Of a stretch of DNA of 64,000 bases, positions 44,060 through 61,411 are shown in pieces; within the stretch, counting starts at the first letter, position 1, and every line of letters starts with the position of its first letter. This DNA is from Podarcis raffonei (lineage: Eukaryota > Chordata > Lepidosauria > Squamata > Lacertidae): positions 47,789,001 through 47,853,000 of the forward strand of contig NC_070615.1 in assembly GCF_027172205.1 (NCBI RefSeq). The letters are read 5' to 3'. Both the position numbers and the translations under genes were made by a program. The notes beneath the pieces were generated by a model. The model made no database searches and was not told the origin of the DNA. It saw only the letters and a program-made list of their open reading frames with translations.

Positions 44060-45018
44060 TCATGTCCCATCAATATGCGGATGATATCCAGCTCTATCTC
44101 TTTTCAAATCAGAACCAGTGAAGGCTGTGAAGGTCCTGTTTGAGTGTCTGGGGGCAGTTGGAGGATGGATGGCGGCTAACAGATTGAGGTTGAATCCCGA
44201 CAAAACAGAAGTACTGTTTTGGGGGGACAGCCTGGGAGTCATTTTAGACTCACAGCTGTCAATGGAGGCGCAGGTCAATTCTATGTCCAGGGCAGCTGTT
44301 TACCAGCTGAATCTGGCACGCAGGCTGAGACCCTATCTGCTCGTGGACTGTCTCACCAGAGTGGTGCATGCTCTGGTTATCTCCCACTTGGACTACTGCC
44401 ATGCGCTCTACGTGGGGCTACCTTTGAAGGTGACTCAGAAACTGCAACTAATTCAGCATGCAGCAGCTAGACTGGTGACTGGGAGCGGCCGCCAAGACCA
44501 CATAACACCGGTCTTGAAAGACCTACATTGGCTCCAAGTACGTTTCCGAGCACAATTCAAAGTGTTGGTGCTGACCTTTAAAGCCCTAAACGGCCTCGGT
44601 CCAGTATATCTGAAGGAGCGTCTCCACCCCCATCATTCTACCCGAACATTGAGGTCCAGCGCCGACGGCCTTCTGGCAGTGCCACTCTGGCGAAACAGTC
44701 CACGGGCAGGTAGGGTCTCAGCCTGCGTACCTGATGGAGCTGGTAGACAGCTGCCCTCACTGCAAGAAGCCAAGTTAAAGGGAACCAAGCAGAGGGCCTT
44801 CTCGGTAGTGGCACCCGCCCTGTGGAACACCCTCCCACCAGATGTCAAAGAGAACAACTACTACCAGAATTGTAGACGATATCTGAAGGCAGACCTGTTT
44901 AAGGAAGTTTTTAATGTTTGAGGCATTACTGCATTTTAATATTTTGTTGGAAGCTGCCCAGAGTGGCTGGGGAAACCCAGCCAGATGGGCGGGGTATAAA
45001 TAATAAATTATTATTATA
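44060..45018 (+). mobile_element. L2-like LINE 3' half with an inverted internal segment
   Basis: Begins at QYADDIQLYL (RT motif C) and runs through NRLRLNPDKTEVLFWG, DYCHALYVGLPLKV, and GLGPVYLKERLHPH to KADLFKEVFNV. 44118-44921 is one open frame. About 75 bases at 44682-44757 are inverted relative to 44290-44364. It ends gccagatgggcggggtataa and (ATT)n. Confidence 0.9.
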
Positions 45019-45019
45019 T

Positions 45020-45170
45020 TATTATTAGTATTCAGCTCACTTGGACGCCCACGACTTCTAGTCTTATGAGAAAAGCATTTCTGTTTCTGCTTTCTCCATG
45101 CCATGCAAAATTCTATAAACTTCTATTGTGCTGCCTCTTCTCCAGAGTCTAAGGGGAGCCCCTTCACCCT
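45020..45170 (-). mobile_element. CR1 LINE fragment
   Basis: Contains ctttctccatgccatgcaaa and ttctataaacttctattgtg, matching the CR1 segment near 38100-38150. The L2 at 44060 abuts it. Confidence 0.6.
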
Positions 45171-45420
45171 AGCTCCATGGAAGTGAATGGTCACATTTGT
45201 TCATTCATATATGTGGAGGGAGAGAAAAGTAGGCCTTGCTTTCTGCTCCACCCTGTATTTGTGTCACATGCAGTACTCTTTCTGTTCTGCTGCAAAGAAT
45301 CAGTCGTCTCAATGTCTGCTGTGCTGAAATTACATTGCGCCTTACACAATGTCATCATTACATCATCAATTCTGCAAATTCCTTTCTTGCTGCATTATTT
45401 TGTCTGTTTTATATTGTATA

Positions 45421-45662
45421 CAGTCAAACTTCAGTTCCCGAACTCCTCCATTTTGGAATGTTTCGGCTCCCGAATGCTGAAAACCCAGAAGTAACTGCTT
45501 CAGTTTTCAAACAATTTTCAGAAGCAGAACAGCTTCCAAGCCACATTTTTCATTTTTCCCCCATTGACTTTGCAGCTATCCCATTGATCCTCGGTTTTCA
45601 AACTTTTCGGAAGCCGAACAGTCTTCCGGAATGGATTAAGTTCGAAAACCAAGGTTCCACTG
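45421..45662 (-). mobile_element. Short mariner-type derivative, 242 bp
   Basis: TA flanks lie at 45419-45420 and 45663-45664. Ends are CAGTCAAACTTCAGTTCCC and AACCAAGGTTCCACTG. It resembles a distinct or internally deleted relative of the ~500-bp family. Confidence 0.75.
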
Positions 45663-46530
45663 TATTGAAATCTGCAGATGGAAGGATGGCACGCAAATTT
45701 CATAAATAATGAAATAATAATTCAACCCCATTAATTTCAGTGCAAAGGAAACACAATGCAAACGTGTATGTGAGCAATTACATAGCATCTGCAAACCGAA
45801 AGCGACAGCCACAGCATATTTGCTGGATCAATTTCTGTTGCAGATTAGAGGCGAGTAAGTGAACGTTGGCAATTTTTGCTCCCGTTTCTATTAACCGCCA
45901 GAATTCTCCAACGTCCCTAGAAAATAAAATGGGTGAAAATTAGGAAAATGGGGTGTGAGAATTGGGAAACGGGTCCTATCCTCCTAACCCTTAAAAGATT
46001 ATCTGGACTGGACTGGGAGCCCTGGAATTCTGCCACCCTGCTAGTTTGACTGTCCATTCATGAAACTCTATCAGGGACGGAGACTTTAAAACCAGGGGGA
46101 GGAGGCAAACATGGCCCTCTGGACTTCTCTATCTATCCCGTGGGACTCTCCCCAAGCCATACCCCCTCTCCGCAAGTCACATCCCTCCCCAGCTCTGCCC
46201 CACACCCTTATTGAGAGTTTCTGCCTGGCTGGAATGTGTCCTTGACTCAGATGATGGCTCTTAGCCACCTGGGTGTGCAGAGAGTTGTGTGAGAGGGTAG
46301 GCAGGAACTGGCTTACCATACAAGGGTATAGCATGTGGCCCTTGAAACGCTGGCATGAAGGGAATGTGGCCCTCAGCCAGAAAATGGTTCCCCATCCCCG
46401 CCTGAGAGGAAAGATGGAAAACAATACAGGACTCTTGGATCGTCTGGATGGAAAACAGAGGAGTGTGTGTTTTGTAGAAATTAGCCTACTGTAGAAAGGG
46501 TAGATTTCCATTCATTTGCCAGCTGACAGT

Positions 46531-46684
46531 GTTGGGGTAGCTCAGTTGGTAGCGCATGAGACTCTTAATTTCAGAATTGTGGGTTTGAGCCCCACACTGG
46601 GCAGAAGATTTCTGCATTGCATGGGGTTGGACTAGATGACCCTTAGGATCCTTTCCGACTCTACCACTATATGATTCTATGATT
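46531..46684 (+). mobile_element. SINE with tRNA-Lys-like head and CR1-like tail
   Basis: A-box TAGCTCAGTTGG (46538-46549), anticodon-loop-like actCTTaat and B-box GGTTTGAGCCC (46582-46592). The body then matches the CR1 3' end (gggttggactagatgaccct) and closes with atgattctatgat. The shared tail suggests CR1-driven mobility. Confidence 0.85.
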
Positions 46685-46739
46685 TGCTTCCACCTGTTCC
46701 CCAAAAGATGCCCAGATGAGCACATTTTCCTAGCTTGAA

Positions 46740-47180
46740 TCAGCTCTGCAGAAATCCAAACCGATTCTAATTCTGTCAGATTTATTTCTCAACATGACTG
46801 TTTAGGAAAGCTGCTGAATTTGGGGGTTTTGAACCGGGAGAATGGAAACAAGAGGACAGCGTCGAAGCATGGAATTGAAAACTTGAAAGGGCTGCCTTTA
46901 AAATACATTGACGAGCCAATCTTTCCTTCCTTTCTCATTTTGTAAAAGACTCAAAACAGATTTCAAAAGCAGAACTTTCAAAATATTGCAGATTCACAGA
47001 GCCAAATTAATTCTGACCATTTGCCCAATTTCAGCTTGAGGGGGAATCCTTTTGGCTTTCGTCCTCCGGGAACAATAAAGCTTTCTTCCTTGTGTGCTGT
47101 CACAAGCTTTCTAGCTGCCGTGTGTTGGGAGGGAATGAGAGCGTCTCATGACGGAAGACCTCTGTCCAGTGTCACTTGAC
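46740..47180. other. Single-copy-looking block, candidate conserved noncoding DNA
   Basis: AT-balanced, with TTTATTT, cattttgtaaaagactcaaa and gcctttaaaatacattgacg. No repeat recognised. 47180-47690 downstream also has no clear feature. Confidence 0.3.
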
Positions 47181-47699
47181 TGAGACACTATACCGCAAAT
47201 GTTCCAGAAAGTTCCCTTCAAGGTGAAGCTCAGACCTTGCTCCTATGGGCAGCGAGTGCGAAATGGTCCATCTGTTCATGGGCTGCCATATCTGTTTCAG
47301 GATATGGACCTCACATTGCAGTGTTCTCCTGCCCAAAAAAATAAAATAAAAATTCCTCTGTATAGAAAGCCAGCAGGCTAGAATATTTCTCCCTGGCATA
47401 CTATTCTTCTACCTGGAGGGATAGTTGGTGGGGTGTAAAGTCCATTCAGTCTTGTGAGTCTATCCGCGAAAAATGATGTGGATGACCTCCTCTCTTGCCA
47501 TTTGTGAGAACTGAGGCCTCCTCGCCCAACCTGAGATTCCACAGGCCTTCTTACGTCAGAAGGGCAGTCGATTTGGCTTACACCGACAGCCCAAAGGAGA
47601 ACTTGGCTGGAACCAGGTCTCAGCTCAGAAACCTGGGTTTGTCGACCAGCCACCATTTTGAACCATCAAACGCTATGACAGAGAGGATGTTTCTGGGAG

Positions 47700-47815
47700 T
47701 AAGGGTAGGGAAACTGTGGCCCTCCAGATGTTGACGGACTCCAACTCTCATCATCCCCAGCTAGCACGACCAAGGATGATGGGAACTGGAGTCCAACAAT
47801 GTTTGGACCGGTGAC
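47700..47815. mobile_element. hAT-like palindromic repeat
   Basis: ggccctccagatgttgacgg and gatgatgggaactggagtcc, with caacaatgtttgg as the opposing arm. Target duplication not found. Confidence 0.6.
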
Positions 47816-48096
47816 TGGTTCCCCAACCCAGGCTTTCCCCCTGGCAAATGAGCTACCACAGTTCACACAGACACACATATTTTGGATTCTGAAGTGGCTC
47901 CCAGACTGGCCTGCCCCTCAGCTCATTTCAACGTCCTCCCGAAAAAAACTAAATTTCAGTCCTGGAGATTGGGAGCGGACGTTAAAGATGGCGGCCATCT
48001 TTATGGAAGCCAGATATAAAGCTAAACAGTGCTTGGTGGGTGGTGAACACCCCTGGCTGGGCCTTCCTTTGGGATAAGACGTCTTTTGGACTAGGC

Positions 48097-48405
48097 CATG
48101 GGTGTCAAACACAAGGCCCGCGGGCCGAATCTGGCCCGCCAGACCTCGTCATGTGGCCCGTGTAGCCGCTGCCGGCCGCCAGCCTTCACCTTTTATTCTC
48201 GCTTTTCTTTTCTTTTTTTTTTGACACAAGAAAGCCACCTCTTCAGCGCATGCGCGGCAGCCTACAAGCATCTGCCCTCTAGTAGCGCCGGCCGTTCTAC
48301 ACAGGAAACCTCCACTTTACATGCATTCCTACAGATACAACCGGCCCTTTGAGGGTGACCAAACTGCTGATGCGGCCCCCGATGAATTTGAGTTTGACAC
48401 CCCTG
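48097..48405 (-). mobile_element. hAT-type element just 3' of NT5M, 309 bp
   Basis: Ends CATGGGTGTCAAAC and GTTTGACACCCCTG, flanked by the perfect 8-mer GACTAGGC (48089-48096, 48406-48413). It begins 250 bases past the NT5M stop, so it may lie in the 3' UTR. It supplies a minus-strand AATAAA. Confidence 0.87.
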
Positions 48406-48656
48406 GACTAGGCCAAGCCAGACCCAGGAAGGGTGCTTGGCAAAGGTCCTTTGGTGGCCCAGCTTTTGTGATGGCTTTAGCAGAATGGCCAAGCTCCTTT
48501 TCCTTGGGAAGCCTGCCCTCGTCTCTGGCCCCATAGCTGAAACCAAAGACATGTTTTTTCCTGCTTCTCCCCACGGGGCCAAGATGTGGTTTTCGGGCCT
48601 GCACCACTGATTCTGGCCCCTAGCCGGGCACGTCGAGGAGACTCTCCCAATGAGCT

Positions 48657-56076
<7,420 letters not shown>

Positions 56077-56887
56077 GGAGAAGGGCGGAATCTCTCTCTT
56101 AAAAAACCGGGGAAGGGCGCCGGATCAAGGCTTCCTCGTCGCTGTGCTCCCAAATCCCCAGCCTCCTTTTCTGCGTCTGCTGCATCACGCCAGGTTTTCT
56201 GTCTCTCTGCGGCGCACGGATTTGGGGACCCCACGAGGTCCGCCAAACCCGCAGATAATTGCTATTATTGGTGCAATTATTGCCGCTGCAGCACGGAGTC
56301 CTGCCGCTCCCTTCTTGCTTCCTCGCCCCGAATTGCAGCCAAAGAGGAGCCCCGGGAGAGGAGATGGAGAGGGCGGCGAGGCGAGGCGAGGGCACCCGGG
56401 CCGGCTGCGCAAAAGCAGCGGCAGGGTGGCGCTCAAGGAAACGAAGGTGGGCGCGGGTCCGGGTGCGCTGCGCTCGTCCCGCGCAAGATCCGCACGGGCT
56501 TCCTTCTCCTCGCCCCCTTTTCGACGGACAAGGGCGCTTCGTGGGGCGCCGCCGCGTCCTCGAGGTGCTTCCGCAGCGCTGGGGGTGGCCCGGCGCGGCT
56601 TGGCGCTCCGGTGCGCGCGCCTCTGGGTTGCAGCCGAGCCGCGGGAGCCGCTCTCTCGCCCTCCTCCCGAGGCGCCGGCAGAGCAGCCCAACCCGGCAGT
56701 GCTCCGGTTCTCCTTCCCATCGCCCGCGGGAGGAGCTGCGGGTGGGGAGGGGGTTGGTGCTTGCGCTCCCGGCAGCTCCAAGCGCCGCCTCGCAGCAGCG
56801 GCATGTTTCCAGCGCCGGCCGGGAAGCGCGCCTCCAGCTCCTCGCATGGGATCTCCTGTGTTCCCCCTCTCCGGGGTCTCTCCCCAG

Positions 56888-57212
56888 CAGTGCCGGATTT
56901 ACGTATAAGATAAACAAGCTATAGCTTAGGGCCCCACTCTCTTGGGGGCCCCCAAAAATATACTTCTTCTTAATTGTATTTCACTATTAATATACTTCTT
57001 AATTGTATTTCAGTTCAACAATTACTTTGATAAAATACATGTTTTGTTATGTGCAAATGGCTTGAGATACCTATTAGGTCCATAAATTACCATAGAGCAT
57101 ATTTAACACAAAAAACAGTGACAATTTGTTGTTGACAAAGGACAGCTGGACATATAAAGGGCCCCATTACCTTCAGTAGCTTAGGGCCTCATCAAACCTA
57201 AATCTGGCCTTG
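56888..57212 (+). mobile_element. hAT-type element beside the NT5M CpG block
   Basis: It shares over its length the sequence of 9563-9880, starting CAGTGCCGGATTTACG. The flanking 8-mers CTCCCCAG and TCCCATCG do not match well, so the duplication has decayed or an end is shifted. It lies 812 bases upstream of the NT5M start codon. Confidence 0.75.
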
Positions 57213-57339
57213 TCCCATCGCCTCCCTCCTTGCACTGGAAGTAAACCCAGGGGTAGGAAACACCTCCTCAATTGGGCTGCTTCCCCCACTGCAAAAAAGA
57301 TGACCCGAGCAAGGTCAGCCGCGCAGCGCAGCCTGATCC

Positions 57340-57715
57340 CATACCCTCCAACATTTATCCAATGAAAATATGGACGTCCATTCTTTAGTATTAGTATTAG
57401 TACCCTGCCCATCTGACTGGGTTGCCCCAGCCCCTCTGGGTGGCTTCCAGCATGAATAAAAACATAATAAAGCAATAAACATTGTAAAACTTTCCTATAC
57501 AGGGCTGTCTTCGAAAGGTAGTACTATATAGCTACTTATCTCCTTGGCTCAGGAGTTGCATAACTCCATCCCCTCCAACGTCACTCCGATGAAAATAGGG
57601 ACGTCCTAAGGAAAAGTGGGACATTCCGGGATCAGATCAGAAACTGGGGTGGCTTTTGTAAATCTGGGGCTGTCCACAGAAAACAGGGATATTTGGAGGG
57701 CATGTGATCCTGCGT
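57340..57715. mobile_element. Unclassified short repeat interrupted by an L2 tail
   Basis: The repeat cctccaacatttatccaatg / gggacgtcctaaggaaaagt ... ggagggcatg is split by an L2 3' end on the minus strand (about 57385-57540). A duplicated tccaa-gatgaaaata segment flanks the insert. Confidence 0.55.
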
Positions 57716-58296
57716 GTGTTTACGTGGAAGGAAGTTTCGTTTTGTTCAGCGGGGCTTTCAGGGTGCATGAGGACTACGGGCAGGTTCAGCTCTGGAATAA
57801 TCAGGTTCTGACGCCAAGGTTCAACATGGTGTATACAATTAGAAGAAGTAGGCCTCTGAGCGTGTGCAGAATGCCTTTCAAGCAAAGGTTGATGAGCGCA
57901 CAAGCAGTTCCAACATTGAGGTGTCGGAGCTGAGCTCCTGTGAGCTCTGAGTGAAAAAAAGCCCTTATTATTATTAAAAAATTATTTATCACCCTAAGGT
58001 CCCAGGGTGAAAGTCCAAGCAACCTAACTAAAGGCGCTCATATTCCTTGGTTGCCCCTGCTTCAGCTTTGTTGAAACTCAGTGGAAACTCCTGGAAGCGT
58101 AAAACAATCTTTTGTTATTGTTATACTTTGCAGAGACTGCCGTATTTTATTGTGCAATAGGAACTACAGGCAGAACTAGCCATATCTTTAAAATAATAAT
58201 AGTAGTAGTAGTGAAAGCCAGGGGTTACCGTATTTTTCAGCAGGAACTTACTGGAATTCAGTTCCGATACCTCTTAGGTGGATGCCATTGCCATTA

Positions 58297-58538
58297 CAGT
58301 GGTACCTTGGGTTACATACGCTTCAGGTTACATATGCTTCAGGTTACAGACTCCGCTAACCCAGAAATATTACCTCGGGTTAAGAACTTTGCTTCAGGAT
58401 GAGAATAGAAATCGTGCAGCGGCGGCACAGCGGCAGTAGGGACGTCCATTAGCTAAAGTGGTGCTTCAGGTTAATAACAGTTTCAGGTTAAGAACAGACC
58501 TCCAGAACGAATTAAGTTCTTAACCCGAGGTACCACTG
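58297..58538 (+). mobile_element. Short mariner-type element between NT5M and COPS3
   Basis: Ends CAGTGGTACCTTGGG and CCCGAGGTACCACTG, with TA on both sides. 242 bp, like the 42638 copy. It lies in the divergent intergenic interval, 2.2 kb from each start codon. Confidence 0.87.
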
Positions 58539-59380
58539 TATAAGAGAACAAGGGAAGCTTTCATGGTGAGTTCCAGTGTAGCCTTATGAGGCTTTGCCCT
58601 CCTACACCAGCACCTCTTTTTCAAGAAAGATGAAAGCACTGGTGAAAGCCATTTTTTCATAAAACATCTCCTAGATCATAATTATCACACTTATTCTGTA
58701 CTGTAGCCCAGAACTCGATCCTTACTGCTTCTTGAGCGAATCCCATTTCCTCCTCAACGTTTCTGGAAGCATAACAGACTGCAGATTGAAGTAGGCCTCA
58801 TTTACATCACCTGTTTATAATATGTGGGTTACAATACACTATTTTTGTTTACTCAGAACAGCTATTCGCCATATGAACATATATGGTTTTCTGGAGCATA
58901 AGACATGAGATGATGAAGGTGAGAAGAGGTCACTGGCAAAAGAGACAGCTTTGCCAAAAAAAACCACCCTGAACTTGAAGTGCTGTTCCATTATTAGGTA
59001 CAGACTGGATATACATCGGCCCCTGATGTCCACACTGGGAATATCAAGTGAAGGATGAGCTCATCTCTTCTTAGTATTTCCTGGTATCGTGCTGCTCACA
59101 GCACAACAACTGATTTCCCCTCTCTCAAATGGGACCTCTTAACATTGGCGCCTGAAATGCATGTCTCAAAAACAAATGTCATTTTTAGAAGGTTCCAGAA
59201 GAAGCATTGAAAGCTGTTTCTGAGGTGAGGTGGATTGCTTTGTGTCTCCCAAATAATTGCTGCCCTGTTGGCAAGGAAATTAGAATCCTCAGTAGAAAGT
59301 TGGCACGCAAAAGTGCCACGCTCAGCAGAAAACAGGAACTCTGTGTACTCTTTATGGATTTGAGTCTGCTTTATCTAAAG

Positions 59381-59516
59381 CAGGCTTCCTCAACCTTGGC
59401 CCTCCAGATGTTTTTGGCCTACAACTCCCATGATCCCTAGCTAGCAGGACCAGTGGTCATGGATGATGGGAATTGTAGTCTCAAAACATCTGGAGGGCTG
59501 AGGTTGAGGAAGCCTG
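59381..59516 (+). mobile_element. Palindromic hAT-type element, 136 bp, upstream of COPS3
   Basis: Ends CAGGCTTCCTCAACC and GGTTGAGGAAGCCTG, with the perfect 8-bp duplication ATCTAAAG (59373-59380, 59517-59524). It is nearly a complete hairpin (cctccagatgttttt and its complement). Confidence 0.9.
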
Positions 59517-60011
59517 ATCTAAAGTATCTGATGAAGTAGATTCTCCAATCCATGGAAATTTGTGCCATGAGCTGTTTCTCTGCAAGTCAGTCATTATGAG
59601 AACTACTATTTAATAAAGGTTGCCTGAGTTTACTTTCTTCCTCTTTCCTCCCTATCCATTTTCCCTTTTGTAATGTGGAATTTTTTTTAGATTGTAAGGC
59701 TGCAGGCAGGGACTGTCTTGTTTATAACTGATTTTATGCAATTGGCTGTGCTTTTCTGGCCCAAGAGTAGGGTACAAATGCACCTAAATAAATAAATAAA
59801 AATCTGTTGATCTTTAAAGTGCCACAAGGATCTTTTGTTCTTTTTGCTTATGCAACTGTGCTGCACACCTCCAAACAGCAACAAAACAATGATGATGATA
59901 CGATGATGTGATAGTGAAGTGAGAAGCAGGGAAGTGAGAAGCAGCCATAACCGGAAGATGCCATGTGCTTCTGAGTGGCGTGAAGTACTCTGTGTGACAT
60001 CACACAGCGTC

Positions 60012-60019
60012 TGACGTCA
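60012..60019 (+). promoter_or_regulatory. Full cyclic-AMP response element
   Basis: TGACGTCA is the palindromic CREB/ATF site. It lies 590 bases before COPS3 at the upstream edge of the shared promoter region. A half RFX site (TTAGCAAC) follows at about 60029-60036. Confidence 0.4.
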
Positions 60020-60344
60020 CCCTGACCCTTAGCAACTAGACTGGGTTGTCGCTGCATTCTTACTATGTTTTTGTATGCTAGACAGGGTAGAAAGCTGCAA
60101 AGGGCATTGTGGCCACCTAAATGTCTTATCTGGGAGGGAGATAAGGCAGTTTATTACGGGCTGGGTGCTTCTCCATGACGACAATTTGAAAGCAGACAAG
60201 GCGGGTTGCGGCGCCAGGCTAAAGAAGCCACCTTTCCCCGGTCCAAAACGCGCAGCTACCGAGTCGACAGCGCGAGTGACAGTTGGCGGCTGCCTGTGTT
60301 TACACCGGGGAAGGCCGCTTCCGGGTTGAGGGCCTGGAGCGGCG

Positions 60345-60358
60345 GTTCCCATGGCAAC
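60345..60358 (+). promoter_or_regulatory. Consensus RFX X-box upstream of COPS3
   Basis: GTTCCCATGGCAAC matches the palindromic RFX consensus GTTNCCATGGNAAC at every fixed base, 243 bases before the COPS3 start codon and inside the CpG-rich block. RFX-factor binding is inferred from the motif. Confidence 0.6.
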
Positions 60359-60445
60359 GCCCTTGCTTAGGCCCGCGCGCGCACGCCGGCGCCGGCAATG
60401 ACGCCCGGGGAGCTCCGCCCCCGCGGCCCTCCGAAGCGGCGTCTG

Positions 60446-60450
60446 ATTGG
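60446..60450 (-). promoter_or_regulatory. Reverse CCAAT box (NF-Y) in the COPS3 promoter
   Basis: CTGATTGGCC, an NF-Y-type CCAAT box on the minus strand, lies about 150 bases before the COPS3 start codon in GC-rich DNA, a usual place for a TATA-less promoter. An ETS-type core (CCGGAAG on the minus strand) lies near 60317-60323. Confidence 0.5.
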
Positions 60451-60596
60451 CCCTGCGCGGGCGGAGACGCTGCCTCAGGAGGGAGAAGAGGCGACTTCCT
60501 CTCCTCCTCCCGCCCCCTCCCCCTCCTTCCCCGGCGCGGGGCCCGCTCCGTCTCCCCCGCCTCGCTGCTCTCCCGCCGCGGCCTCCCGCGAGCCGC

Positions 60597-60608
60597 CAAG
60601 ATGGCGTC
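60597..60608 (+). promoter_or_regulatory. Near-perfect TISU / YY1-type element over the COPS3 start codon
   Basis: CAAGATGGCGTC matches the TISU consensus SAASATGGCGGC at 11 of 12 positions and includes the AUG. TISU elements direct scanning-free initiation from very short leaders and also bind YY1. If used, transcription would start within about 5-30 bases upstream of 60601, which the sequence alone cannot show. Confidence 0.6.
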
Positions 60609-60655
60609 CGCCTTGGAGCAGTTCGTCAACAGCGTCCGGCAGCTCTCGGCCCAAG
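60601..60655 (+). CDS. COPS3: COPS3 coding exon 1 (gene continues past the window)
   Basis: COPS3 is a PCI-domain scaffold subunit of the COP9 signalosome, which removes NEDD8 from cullin-RING ligases. The exon encodes MASALEQFVNSVRQLSAQ, identical to remembered vertebrate COPS3 N-termini, plus one base of the next codon (phase 1), followed by donor gtgacc. The context gccaagATGG is a strong start. No second exon was seen from 60656 to 64000, so intron 1 exceeds 3.3 kb. The gene diverges from NT5M. Confidence 0.93.
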
Positions 60656-61080
60656 GTGACCGCCGGGGACCCGGGCTGAGGGGGCGAGGCCGGGTGGCTG
60701 GCGGGTGTCAAGCGCGGGGACCCGCCGGGCGGCTCCGGCTCTCCTCGGCCCCCAGCCGCGCACGTGAATGGCCAGAGCGAAAGCGGCCTGGTGGGAGGAG
60801 GAGGCGGCGGTGGCCGTGGAGGGGGACGTGGGTTCGAATCCCGCTCCTGGGTGGTGGTGGGTGTCGGGGAAAGAAGCCCCCTGGCTGCCTTCTCGGGAGG
60901 GAGACGGGCGCGGCTCCCCATTTTCGCGTGTCGTTTTAGGATTAACCCCTTTAACGTTTGCCTCGTGCAAGTGATTTTTTTTTGGGGGGGAGGGTACAGA
61001 TCCGACGCATGTTGTAAAGGCGATGAGGGAAGAGGTTTAGGGATGGTTAGAATGAAATAGTGCTGAAACTCGTGGATAAC

Positions 61081-61395
61081 CAGTGAGCCTAAGAAGATGA
61101 GGAAGAGCCCTTGTGGATCAGGCCAGTGGCCCATCTCGCCCCGCATCTTACTTTCGCAGGGAAACCAGCGCGCAGGACCTGAGCACAAGACCATTTTCCA
61201 GCAACTGATATTCAGAAGTATTGCTGCCTCCAACTGTGGAGGCAAAGCTTAGCCACCAAAATGAGTAGCCTTGTCCTCGGTGAATTTGTTTACAGGTATT
61301 CGTCTTTCAAAGCCATGCAGGTTGGTGGTCGTCATTGCCATTGTGGGAGCAAGTTACAGTTCAACTATGCACTACTTGAAGATCTTCCTTTTATC
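61081..61395 (-). mobile_element. CR1/L3-type LINE 3' end in COPS3 intron 1
   Basis: gatcaggccagtggcccatc, ccagcaactgatattcagaa and a diverged body. This is the same group as 18585 and 36965. Confidence 0.72.
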
Positions 61396-61411
61396 CGACA
61401 TAAATCTTCCA

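Larger units (their letters stand above)
60225..60960. promoter_or_regulatory. CpG-island promoter of COPS3
   Basis: This block is strongly GC-rich with frequent CpG compared with the AT-rich flanks. It spans the presumed transcription start, exon 1 and the beginning of intron 1. No TATA box was seen. It holds the X-box, CCAAT and TISU motifs. Long frames here on both strands come from GC richness. Confidence 0.8.

Noticed and set aside
46538-46610. Functional tRNA-Lys gene
   Set aside because: A and B boxes are present but the cloverleaf is degraded and the sequence continues into a CR1-like tail, so it is a SINE head.
60283-61245. Frames of up to 256 codons around COPS3 exon 1
   Set aside because: Same reason: GC-rich promoter and intron start. 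Only the short COPS3 exon has family identity.
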